DNA of 64,000 nucleotides from Papiliotrema nemorosa (lineage: Eukaryota > Basidiomycota > Tremellomycetes > Tremellales > Rhynchogastremaceae). A program made the translations under genes and the position numbers. A model generated the notes under the pieces. The model had not been told where the DNA came from, did not search any database, and worked only from the letters and a program-made list of their open reading frames with translations. Of the stretch, positions 46,148-56,710 are shown piece after piece. The stretch lies in the NCBI GenBank assembly GCA_032158125.1, contig JASKOT010000018.1, positions 298,501 through 362,500 on the forward strand, given 5' to 3'. The first letter of the stretch is position 1; every line of letters starts with the position of its first letter.

Positions 46148-49059
46148 ATGGTTTCGCTTCGTCAACGCAAGTCTCATCCGTCCTATACGAGCATGGCGGG
46201 GCTCGAGGACTTGTCTGATGGGGAAGACCGACCTGGCAGCGGTTCAAACACTCCAGCTGGACCCTCCACCAAAATGGACGTCGAAGGCGCCGAAAGTGAC
46301 GCTTCACTGTCTTCCGGGAAGTCCAGCGCATTCGAACCTGGATCTGATGATGGGGGAAAGAAGAAGAAAAGCAAGAACGCGAAGGGAAAAGGCAAAGCGG
46401 GCGCTCGTGGAAGGAGTGCGAGTGCTTTCGAGGCATCACAAGTGGATAGTGATGAGGATATGAGTGATGGAGCGGAAAGTGAATCTATTCCCCCAGAGGA
46501 GGAAGATCTGGGAGACATCGCAAGTGTCGCACCTACACCGCGAGGACTTAAAGGCGGTCGTGGTCGAGGAGGAGCACCCAAGAAGCCAAGGAATAAGAGC
46601 ACAGCGGTGACACTGGCGGAAATCACCCCGTCATACGCTATGGTCGGGGCTGGCAAAAGCTCAGATAAGATAGCGGGGGATACGATGGCTCTTCCACCGG
46701 CTTACAAACAAGTGATCAAAGCTTCAGCAGAGTACCTCGCCAAACCGCCAAAACAGGACGCTGAAAGTAGGGAGAAACGGTATGAAAAGTACAAGAAGTA
46801 TGGGTTGGAAGGATTTGCAGAAGGTCCCACTACGCCTTTCACGACGAATCTCACGGCTCATCCGAGAAAGTCCAACAATCCGGGTGTACAGGTCAGTTTC
46901 GAGGAGGAAGATACGGCGAAGCGAAGGTGGTTGAGGCAGAGCAGGATGTTTCAGACGGAAGAAAAGTATCCGATCTACACACCTTGGAAACATTGGGAAG
47001 GTGAAGGATGGTGGAAGGGGATGTATGAGCCTGTACAGGATGGTGGAAAGAAGGGTAAAGCAAAGGCGACATCAAAATCAGGTGGTCTGGCAGCACTGGA
47101 AAGTCAAGGATGGAGGATGCGAGAGGATATCAGTTTCGGCTTGGAGGGTGTAGGGAGATACACGGCAGAAGATTTGGACATGATCAGTCACCAGTACGTT
47201 CAATCATAATGAGTAGGCTTTCCCTCACAGTCTAGGCAAGCACTGCCGTATCTTCCAGATGTTCAGAGCGTGACTTGTCACTTGGGTCCCCACAAGTCGC
47301 AACGTAGAGAGACCTTCACCCCCTTTCAAACGCAAAACCTTCGTGAGCCGCCCATTCCCTCTGTCTGCCCAGTCAGTCTGTCCACTGCGTACTCACTCAC
47401 AGAACGGCCAGACCAGGAGGGTTATCTGTTCTTTGCCGGGGGACCAATATGGGGCATGGACTGGTGTCCCGGTTTGACCGCTTCATCGCGGCAATATCTC
47501 GCCGTTTCTACCCTCAAGCACTCCGATGATAAGCCTACCGTCGGCACTCGAAGACCGAGAGATGATCTATCCTGTATCCAAATCTGGTCGCTTGATACTG
47601 CTGTTCGAGCTGGACCAGGACCCTGGACAGGTGCACCAGCGATGAGATGCGAGATGGTCATCTGTATTCGAGGTGGAGCCGCCATGGACCTGAAATGGAT
47701 GCCGATAGGTGCACAAGATCGAGTGGACGATACGGAAGGGACACTGCCGAAGCTTGGGATCTTGGCAGCGGTTCAGCTGGATGGCTCGGTATCATTCTAC
47801 TCGATACCGAATCCTGCTGTCCTAAGGCAGACAACGAGTGCAGTTGCGAATGACCCAATATACCGTGCGGCATGCTGTGGTAGCCTTTGCTGACCGTTAG
47901 TACGGATGCACGAGCCGATACTGCGTCTAAATGTCGACGACGCGACGTGTAGCTGCATTGATTGGATGACGGGTTCTCGATTAGTAGCTGGACTTAGTAA
48001 CGGTGAGATGGATCTATGCGTGGCTGTTCTGCGCTGATGAACAGGACACGCCATCCTCTGGGATGTTCTCGACGCCTTGATGAATGGCGCGTCTGGTGAA
48101 TCTCGTGAGCTAACGTGACGGGTGCGGCTGATGGCAGCTTTCCCCTTGGCGTACATGCTCGTCGGGAACGCTCCCGTAGGAGCTGTGTCGGCAGCACGTC
48201 AACCTACGAGCGATATAAACGGTTTGCCGATATATGACGCTGACCCCGTCTACGTAGTCTTTGCGACTTATGAAGGGACCATCATCTTGGTGGATATCCG
48301 AGATCCAGACTCACCCGTCGAGGTCAATCGAGAGAGAAGTAAGCGCTAGACTGCAAGTGCGAGTTATGCTGACAAGCAAGAACCCGGTGTGGCGGTCACA
48401 TGGGCGCCGCAGCTCGCTGCGCCGTTGTACGCGAATGGAGATAACGCTCTTTATGCCCAAAAGGTGTTTGGAGGTGGGAAACACCGTGGGTACAGTATAG
48501 CAAGTCATAGAGGGGCTATTTGGGTGCGCGACTGTTTCATGGATCGAATTGACAATGTAGTCAATAGCGACCTCGGACTACCATTGCATCGCCGCAAGCA
48601 CCAGTGCAGATGGCGGAATGCTCCTGTGCAACTATTCTACCGGTTGGTACCGAAAACGAAAACAGGTGAGTGCGGTTATCAGCAACTGGAGAAGGCTGAA
48701 ATGTAGCCGGTCATGCATCATCGAGTGTATGAGATGGACTATGGTACGCATTCAGGTGAATACCGTATGACGGACGACTTCTTGCCAGAGGTGGGTGGTC
48801 ATTGCTTTTACAACTGGATTTCGTTGATCTCAAGGCGGCCGGGCTGGTTATCATTTCCGATCGGTTCAACCCAAAGAAACAGGCAGAACTCGCTCCTGTC
48901 GATCCTCGGTACGTCTCGACGGCAGCATGGCGACCAGAAGTAGGAGTTCACAAAGTGACTTGGAATACATCAAATGGACTGAGGAATGCCGGATGGTTGG
49001 CTTCTGGTATGGCTTGTGGATTGGGTCGAGTCGAGTGGGTGGATCGCGCAAAGTCTTAG
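46148..49059 (+). CDS. TFC6: TFIIIC subunit, Tfc6/Sfc6 type (WD40)
   Basis: Probable subunit of the tau-B module of TFIIIC, which recognises B-box promoters of tRNA genes for RNA polymerase III. About 820 residues. The N-terminal 210 residues are disordered, acidic then basic, with an AT-hook-like RGRGGAPKKPR. The central part has KHWEGEGWWKGMYEPV. The WD40 propeller begins VTCHLGPHKSQRRETFTPFQ and FFAGGPIWGMDWCPG, with QYLAVSTLKHSD, IQIWSLD, RGGAAMDLKWMPIG and LGILAAVQLDGSVSFYSIPN, the pattern of Tfc6, S. pombe Sfc6 and human GTF3C2. Later exons continue the propeller (RLVAGLSNGHAILWDVLD, VFATYEGTIILVDIRDPDSP, GVAVTWAPQLAAPLYA) and end GLGRVEWVDRAKS. About eight introns fall in the second half; some of their borders are uncertain. 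Confidence 0.75.
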
Positions 49060-49557
49060 CTGGTATGGCTGGACAAGTTGTTGCAGTACGAGTACGGTCG
49101 AAACAACGCTGCAAGCATTCTCTCAAGAGAATCGGCCTATGGTCTAGGGAGTGATCACTCCAATCACAGTTGTCTGTGCGTGCTGATCTTTGTGCGGATC
49201 CACACAAGCACACACAGACAAGGAAATCTCGTGTATGTGTGTCTTGTCAACATGATCGGCCGGATTCAAAGGACCATCGCAAGCTTCGATCCCTTTCAAC
49301 CCTCCGTGTAAGCTACACTGACAAGGCTCCCAAGCATCAGGCCCATCACTCGCGTACTGACTTCTCCGAATCCTTTCTCCCGAGTGTCTCAACGTCTCAT
49401 ACAGTACGAGAATGGTTGAGCATCCTTCTGCATCGTGTGCAACGTTGATTCACCACCTGCCTTCGTTTGTAGCCCCAATGGCTCAGATATCATCAACACG
49501 ACTCACTCTCACTCCCCCCTGTACACACCTCTTACACCATTATTTGAATCCTCAAAC
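49060..49557. other. Intergenic, no gene seen
   Basis: A 498-nt interval between the TFC6-like and methyltransferase genes. It has CA/TG-rich stretches near 49180-49240 but no recognisable gene, tRNA or repeat. Confidence 0.4.
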
Positions 49558-50890
49558 ATGCCCCCGATCCGTCGAACACCAGAGTATTCGAATCGATCTC
49601 TGCTCACCTCCGGCGCACTCCCTTCTCCACCTACATCCGCTCCACCAAACACCATCTCCCCTTCTGACGTCGTCGTTGGCGAAAATACCGAAGAGTACTT
49701 TACCACATGGAGAGGTAGAAAGCTGAGACTCCCCGGACCTCTACCTTGGCCGTGTGATTCGTTGGAGCTCGAAAGGGTAGAAGCGCAACATTGGCTGTTG
49801 AGATTACTTCTCGGTGTGCCATTTATCGGACCTGTGGTTCAAGTTCTACATGATGCGGGCAGAAGAGCTAGGGTCTTGGATGTAGCTACAGGAGTTGGAG
49901 TCTGGGCCATGGATGTGGCGGAGATGTTTCCGTGGGTCGAAGTTGTAGGGTGTGACAATGCCCCGATACAGGAGCGGTAAGTCTCGCTTCTAATGTGATG
50001 GAGCCTGTGTTGACTCGGGCAGAGACGCTTGGGAGAACAATGAGTGAGTATAGTTGACGAGACGCTTCGGTGGCAGCGCTGAATGCAGATGGGATATTGT
50101 CGATTTGGACAATCTCCCTTACGACGACGAAACGTTTGACGTGGTGCATGTCCGCTTTGCCAAGCTACGAGTGAGTACCTCTCCACAAGGCAAGCCGCCG
50201 ACTTATGTAGGTGAGGTCGTATTCTCGCCTGTTGACCTCGGCATGGCAGCTAGTCCGACCAGGAGGATTGCTGTTGATCTTTGAAGCCATGTCTCCTCCC
50301 ACACTTCACGACGGAAAGTCCACCACGGGTACCCAGGCATGGACAGATGCGTTTCATCGGTCATTACGATATGCTGGGCTGAAACCGTTCAATGTGGACC
50401 AAGTGGTCAAGACGTTTCGGAATGAACAGCTCGTGGGGAGTGATATGAGAGTTCCTATTGGACACGGAACAGGCGAGTCTCGATGCGCGCAGAAGAGACA
50501 TACGATGCAGTACGGGTACTGATGATCTTAGGACGGATGGGTCAGCTGGGAAATATTCATGTTGTCAACACCAAGGCGTACTTGGACGCTGGGAGATACG
50601 TGATGACTCGACATGGCGGCTACACCGATGCAGAAGTGGATGTCCTCAGTGAGCACGACTATAGGAATAGATCTGTGCGAGAGCTGAAAGCACAGCTGCA
50701 GCATATCTCCAAGATATCAGGGAACACGCCCTATATACCAAGTCCGTGCTGTATCCGGCGATTTGGTGGTAGACTCGCTCACATGTCAGGTATCATGCCT
50801 TCTCAGTGCGCAAGAGCAGATGACCAGATCGTTCAAATTGTCATCTTGGCGTTCTGCGAGCTTCACCCAGTTTATGATGCGCAGGAGTGA
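49558..50890 (+). CDS. SAM-dependent methyltransferase, class I
   Basis: Small-molecule-type methyltransferase of the fungal LaeA/TAM-like kind. Five or so exons, about 370 residues. The N-terminus is disordered (PSPPTSAPPNT), then EEYFTTWRGRKLRLPGPLPW leads into the Rossmann fold. Motif I is VLDVATGVGVWAMDVAEMFP with VVGCDNAPIQ as its acidic strand end. The post-I region is DLDNLPYDDETFDVVHVRF, and WQLVRPGGLLLIFEAM is motif III. The C-terminal exon (LGRMGQLGNIHVVNTKAYLD, then RHGGYTDAEVDVLSEHDY) is helical. The last exon border is unclear: the frame ends at 50890 but another acceptor in the final 150 nt would change the tail. Substrate unknown. The next gene downstream is an amidase remnant. 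Confidence 0.75.
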
Positions 50891-51215
50891 ATTCGCCAGA
50901 ATTGGGAGCGAATGTACAATGTTGGCCGTTTCATGAGGTAACAGACCACACACCCTTGATCTCTCACAAATGACTGCTAGAACGTAGACATACATAAATG
51001 TGTGAATGCTACGTGATGTCGTACTGCTCTCTCGATCTACACAATCGAGCATTGGCGAGGTGACCCGTTCATGATGATTTTGCCCGTCCTTTTCTCGTTT
51101 CAAGGGACTAAAGGAGCCCTTTGTTGCATCCCATCACACCTCGACCACCACTTGTAGCTCCTCTCTTACCCCTACACAAGTCAGAGCACTGACTGCATAC
51201 AATCAAATTTCGACG
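50891..51215. other. Intergenic, no gene seen
   Basis: A 325-nt interval between the methyltransferase and the amidase remnant. It is somewhat AT-rich in the middle (ACATACATAAATGTG near 50988). No gene is seen. Confidence 0.35.
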
Positions 51216-51251
51216 ATGACGACTGAGATGACGACTGAGATGACAACTGAG
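51216..51251 (+). repeat. Three in-frame 12-bp repeats at the amidase start
   Basis: ATGACGACTGAG occurs twice and ATGACAACTGAG once, in tandem. They encode Met-Thr-Thr-Glu three times, giving three consecutive in-frame start codons. Confidence 0.85.
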
Positions 51252-52004
51252 CGATTCCATGCCGACTTGATGGCCAACATCCCCGCAGGATGGCATTTGC
51301 ACCCCGAGCACCTTAGCCTCCACAACAACATCGATATTGTCAAAACATGCGGCTTGCTCGACCCCAAAGAGCTGTCGATCCTGGAACATGATGCCACAGA
51401 CCTCGTGCGTCTCCTTGGAACCCGACAGTTGACCGCTTTGGAAGTCACAACCTTATATCTGAAGGCCGCTGCGGTCGCTCATCAAGCTGTAAACTGTCTG
51501 TTCGACTTTTTCCCCGAAGAAGCGCTGGAAAGGGCTAGGTGGCTGGGCAATCAGCTTTCAAGTACCATTCAAGTCGTTGGACCCCTTCATGGACTTCCTA
51601 TCTCGATCAAAGGTGAGCGATCATGTCCTGGGCCAGGGTTCATCAATCTGTGGAGAAACCGAGGTGCCCGTCGTCTGACGAGCAGATTTGATCGCAATCA
51701 AAGGACGTCCAATGACTGCAGGCATCCTCAAGTTCGCTGGCAGGGACATTGCAGAAGAAGACTGCCTACTCGTCAACACTCTGAGAAGCAGGGGCTGGTT
51801 GAAATGCACCAGCGAGGGCTCATTTCGGCGATCTCCGCCACTCGAGGGTCAGGCACCGTTCACCCACTCAAGAACGTGCGATTCCAGCGACCTACTAGAC
51901 CAGCCTGCTCTCGGAATTTTTCAGTCTGCAGAGGACAAAGTCGACCCGGTGGGAAGGACAGACCCATTCTGGCGTTCCCCTCTCACCTTTCGACCCTTTC
52001 ATGA
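51216..52004 (+). pseudogene. Truncated amidase (amidase-signature family)
   Basis: The first part is a good amidase-signature N-terminus, like fungal acetamidases and fatty-acid amide hydrolases: LTALEVTTLYLKAAAVAHQA, NCLFDFFPEEALERARWLGN, VGPLHGLPISIK. A normal-looking intron (about 51613-51688) joins to DLIAIKGRPMTAG and IAEEDCLLVNTLRSRG. LHGLPISIKD includes the catalytic Lys. After that the similarity stops. The Gly/Ser-rich segment with the two catalytic Ser residues and the whole remaining two thirds of the enzyme are missing, and the SPX-RING gene starts at 52029. Any product would be inactive as an amidase. The start is marked by three 12-bp repeats (MTTEMTTEMTTE). It may still be expressed as a short protein, so 'pseudogene' is an inference from the missing core. 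Confidence 0.65.
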
Positions 52005-52028
52005 CATGGCGATACGACTTTATCCACC

Positions 52029-54451
52029 ATGAAATACGGGAAAGAGTTTCAGCAGATCTTGCAAGATCCCGCAATCCCGCAGGAATGGAGACAGTCGGCC
52101 ATAGAGTACGGCAAGGTGAGTCACCTGTAACACGACGTGTATACGGGGCCAACGTTGTAGCTCAAGAAACTCATCAAGGATGTCGTAGCCGAACTAAGCG
52201 GGATGGGTCTATCCCCAGACGTCTTGCACAAGCTGTTGTCTGCAGACTCCTTGGGTGTCCCGGACAGATCTGGAGGAGGTGATGAGAGTAGCGGCGGTGA
52301 ACGAGAGACGCCGAGTGAAGGAGATGTTTTGGAGTTTGAATTTGAATCGCCAGATAACTCTCCTCCCACATTGGATCGACGGTCGTCAACCGCGACCACA
52401 CCGAGGGAAGCGCAAGAGGTCGTTATCGCACCTGTAACACATGAGAATGATCTACAAGCTACGGGCAATGATGGACATGTCCACCACAGAACGTTCCGGT
52501 TAAGGCTATTGTCGGAGACCCTGCCAGAAAAACCAGCAGAACTCAAACCGATGAGCGTGATGGACATGTTCAAGACGCAATCTGCGCAAAAGAAGAGGTC
52601 ATCCAAGTCATCGGCGCGTCAGGGTGCCGAGTCCTCGCAAGCGAAGGAAAGGAGAGGCCGCAAACATGTAAGGAGGGCAGTGGTGGACGAGCACGGAGGT
52701 GTCAAAGCGGAGTATGTTTTAGTTGGTGAGCTGCGATCTTAGATTACGCTCATGCTCGCTCTGACTGTCCAGGTGATCCGGAACACCCCACACCACAATT
52801 ACGGCTACATCTATCGGCCACATCTTCTCCAGATAGGGCCAACCTGTCTTCTAACCCTTCTTCACGCTCTGCATCTGCATCAGGCGAGACGTCGACCGGA
52901 TCAGATACAGATCCCATCACATCTGAATCTGAAGATGAACCTGGACCGTCGGTGATGGTTCGCCCGACTAGGATCATCTCCCCTCAACATACCCCTAGAC
53001 CCTTTTCATATCGCTCATCCCCCCGATTTTCGCCCAGAGTGGTGCCCAGTGTGGATGTCATTCCACCCAGCCCGACTCTACGCAGACTTCGTCAGGCAGT
53101 GTCGCCCATTTGGGCATTAGCGACGGGTAACAACATCAACGATGGTCTTCGCGACCTGTCCCTTGACGAAAGTGGGCCTAGCTCTCCGAGATCACGCTTC
53201 AGTCAATTTACCCCTGACTCTCCCACCACTCCCAAGGCAGAACGTGAATCTTTGTCCTTCGACACTCCGATCAACCCCGTACCGGCAACAGCGGAAATCT
53301 CCAGCTCGCCGACGGAACGCGACTTTATCATCCCCCTCGCATCCGATGTAATCTTCTTCAATATCCTCACTTCGGCATTGACGCAACTCTCGTCTTTTCA
53401 CACTGCTCAACAGGAAGCTTTCCAACGTAGCGTCGAGACATTGTGCGGGATGATCAGAACATCGATACATCCAGGCGACGCACCAATTGTCATGCCCACT
53501 CCATATGACCCCACGCCTCGGATCGCACCAGCCGCAAACAGTACTGTCGCCATACGCCAACCCTCCCAGAGAGCTTCAAAGAAGGATCTGTACGCTTGGC
53601 GAGAGATCTTCTCTTTATGGATCGAGCATGAGATTTTCGAGTCGAGTGCTGAACGTACCCGTGGAGAACGGACGGTTGAAGAAGCACAATCGAGGCTGCA
53701 AGTCTTTGCGAATGAAGTCGTCAAACGTGGCCTGGGTGACAGGCGGACTATCAAGGGTAAAAAGGCCAGGGGCGCTTGGGAGGAATTCTTGCGGTTGAAT
53801 GTGTTGTTGTTGGATCTGAAAAAGTTCCAAATGGCCAATATCAATGCTGCTAGAAAGTGAGTACAAGCGACATCGACCAATGTGGGTACAGCTGAACCTT
53901 GCTAGGATCTTGAAGAAGCACGACAAGCGAACTGCTCTTACTGCGTCGGCTGGTTTCCCCTCCTTCGTTCGATCCACACTGGCGAATTCTGTCGATAAGA
54001 ATGGTAATGTCCTTACGTGGAACTTTTACAACACGTCGTTACCTCATGTCTTGTTGGCCAGCTTGACGGACACATTGCTTCCGTAAGTATTTTCATAATC
54101 CGCAGCATCTCCTCCAAAATCACGCTGAAGAGAAGCATCCTGCCAAGTTTAGACGATTATGCTTGTCTTATCTGCGCAAGTATCGCCTTTAAACCCATTC
54201 GATTGGGATGCGGTCACTTGTTCTGTGTCCGATGTCTGGTCAAAATGCAACGGGCAGGCAAAGCAGAATGCCCGTTGTGTCGATCCAAGGTGGTCTTGCT
54301 GGCGGACAAGCATTCGCTCGACACGACTTTAATGGCTTTCATGAAGGATTGGTTCCCCAAGGAAGTCAAGGAGAAGCAGAGGGAAAACGACAGGGAGATT
54401 GCTTTCGAACAAGCCGGTGGTCCAGAGGCGGACCGATGTGTTGTCATGTGA
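52029..54451 (+). CDS. SPX-RING ubiquitin ligase
   Basis: Probable phosphate-responsive E3 ligase of the SPX-RING type, like plant NLA and S. pombe Pqr1. SPX domains sense phosphate status by binding inositol pyrophosphates. About 750 residues. The SPX domain is split. The first piece starts at the Met (KYGKEFQQILQDPAIPQEWR, then AIEYGKLKKLIKDVV). After about 400 mostly disordered residues, the second and third pieces give WREIFSLWIEHEIFES and LDLKKFQMANINAARKILKK with HDKRT, whose lysines form the basic binding surface. The C-terminal RING reads CLICASIAFKPIRLGCGHLF, then CVRCLVKM and CPLC (a C3HC4 order), followed by a helix (DTTLMAFMKDWFPKEVKEKQ). The start at 52029 is fixed by the conserved SPX N-terminus. 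It lies only 25 nt after the amidase remnant, so that remnant may now act as its promoter. Confidence 0.88.
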
Positions 54452-54793
54452 GGCGTAAAAAAGTGTGTGTAGTTATATCTCTGGGGGTTACAATCTTGGG
54501 TAGATGGCATATAATCTGGTTCTCGTTACAAATAGGTGCAAGATCCCATACATTCTACCAGCAGGCAAGTCGCGGGGCCAACCTGCCGCTTCTCTCGTAA
54601 AGGGAGACCTTCGCGCGAATTTGAAGAACGTCATCTATTGTGGACGATGTGCAGCATTAAGCCCCATGTAGGGCTAGATCATAGGGTTGCATGTCATGAT
54701 GAGCTTTGATTATATAGGTGCAGCTCGTTCAGGTATCTCAGCGTTGTCGCTTGAGCCGTGCCCGATCACCATAATGATTCGGCTGTTGTCAGT
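54452..54793. other. Convergent intergenic region
   Basis: A 342-nt interval between the convergent stops of the SPX-RING and NUR1 genes. It should hold both 3' UTRs; nothing else is seen. Confidence 0.4.
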
Positions 54794-56414
54794 TCAGCGT
54801 CGATGCACCTTGCACCCACCTTGCTCTGTCTGCACGGATCGGTCCACTGAGATACTAAAGACCTTCTTGTACACAAATCGTCGATCGTACTCTCTCATCA
54901 CTTCGGCACTAAGCACCATTCTGTCCTTGACCAACTGAGCATAGCTATGCGCCAAATGGGATAAAAGGAAGGAAATGATCAAGTGGAGAATTGGCATGAG
55001 GAACGGATGAGGGGTAGTGAGCAGGTAGGTGAGAATCGGCGCTGACGGCGGATAGGCACTGCCCATCAGTGTCGCTCGATGATTGATTGAGAGAGCACAG
55101 CTCACCAGAAGAAAGCGAGGCAAAATTCTGGGGGCTCCCAAACCTTGAGGGATTGTATTTTCTCGTCTGGGTCAGAGAATGATGTCGTCCCTGAGCTCTG
55201 ATGCCCGAAAATCGATAGCACGGTCCAGCTGCATGGGTGTAAGGATTGAATCCATCCCTCGATGATGCACTCACAAGGCCCATCTGGTAAGTGCAACGAG
55301 TGTCTTCCATGTCCATCGTATGATCTTTCTTTCTCGTGTCTCGAGAGGCGAATGCGATCGAGGCGAGCTGTCACCTCCAAAGACATCCCCTTCAGTCGGA
55401 GCTCGCGGGGCCGCGATGGGTGAGGCATGGGGCGATTTGATGGGGTCATTCGCCTGCAACGTCAGTGATTGCAAGAGGTGAAAAAGGTCTGAGAATCGCA
55501 CTGATCGAAGCTGCATGTCGTATGTCCTGAATCTGGTGAAGAGGTAGACGGAATTGGCGCATGCGAGGGCCAAGAGTACCGATGTGAATGTGCGGGTCTA
55601 GATGTTCAGCCTGTTTAGCAGCGCTGATTCGGTGTTGCACTCACAAACCAGCCGGCTCCAACACCTCTCTTTCCGGAAGACGCATCCTCTTCCCACTGGT
55701 CCCATCTGCTCCCGACACCAGATCGTGTGGGCTGACTTCGCAATATACTGGGTGAATCGTCCGATACTCGTAGTAGAGGCGCCAGGAGGAGCCATTGCAA
55801 GATGTGCAGGGTCAGTCCGATTGGATTGGCGAACCTTTGGGGAGGAAGAACGTCCTCAAATGCCACAGGGTAGTGGAGAGCTATCGTATCGACCAGCTGC
55901 TCTGGAAAGGAGATCAATCTGATCACTTGAGCTTTGACCTCCTGTATTGTGACCTAACTCACCTTTGCCAAAGTGATTTTCGCCTTACAAATCGCTTCGA
56001 TTTGCCTGATGGTGGCATAGCGTCGAGCTCTCGGAGTCTAGCCACTTCTTCCGCTCTACGCGCCGCTTTTGCGCTGGCAGCCAAGTCGAAAGGGATACTC
56101 GAAGACTTTGACAGTGCCTCTCGGGGAGTTGAAGTGGCATGGGGCGAGTAGTGAATCTGGGGTGTACGGGGCGAATAGGATGTACCAGTACCTGTGCTTC
56201 GGTACCGATTGGTAGGAGTGGTGGTTTGGTCATTTGCCGAGGATGTCGATGACCGGCGAGTGGAGGAGGAAGGACTTGCACCAGACAGTGAGGAGAGGTT
56301 TTGCCTCGAGGTAGAATGGGCCAACTTGGATGGCGTGTTGGAAAGCTTGGACGGAGTATGAGCGAAAGCAGGGAGGCTCTTACGCGTCGATCTCTCCAGC
56401 GACGATTGGGACAT
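54794..56414 (-). CDS. NUR1: Nuclear rim protein Nur1
   Basis: Inner-nuclear-membrane protein. In yeasts Nur1 works with the LEM-domain protein Heh1/Lem2 to hold rDNA and heterochromatin at the nuclear edge. About 450 residues. The Ser/Thr/Pro-rich, basic N-terminal exon ends RRKSLWQR and joins LISFPEQLVDTIALHYPVAF, the conserved family start, by an intron ending at GATCAG. EDVLPPQRFANPIGLTLHIL opens the first membrane segment (LQWLLLAPLL). A second segment (SVLLALACANSVYLFTRFRT) and the VWEPPEFCLAFFW motif follow. The last exon has paired hydrophobic helices and YAQLVKDRMVLSAEVMREYD, then RRFVYKKVF, which is strongly family-like. Divergent from RIM20 with 296 nt between starts. Confidence 0.83.
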
Positions 56415-56561
56415 AATTTTTCGCCTTCTCCCGAGGAACTGTTCAAAGGGTTGAGAGAAGACGTTGTCGAGGAAAGAGGTCAGAAGAAAGTCAAAACACG
56501 TCGCAGATGCCCCCTTTTGAAAAAAGTTGTGACGTGGAACTTTTATTCCCTCAACAGCAGA

Positions 56562-56572
56562 GGGGGGGGGGG
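56562..56572. repeat. Homopolymer G11 tract in divergent promoter
   Basis: Eleven consecutive G on the + strand between the NUR1 (56414) and RIM20 (56711) starts. TGACGTGG lies at 56530-56537, 24 nt to the left. Confidence 0.9.
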
Positions 56573-56710
56573 AGATCGAGTGAACTCCCTAAGTTTGAGA
56601 CTTCTATTGTACATTGCACTCAGCCACGACAACTCGCACAAGGCCGTGAGATCTCAGAGACGGGTAGCATGGTGAGCAGCTCAATGTGATGCATATCAAA
56701 CCTGAGATTA

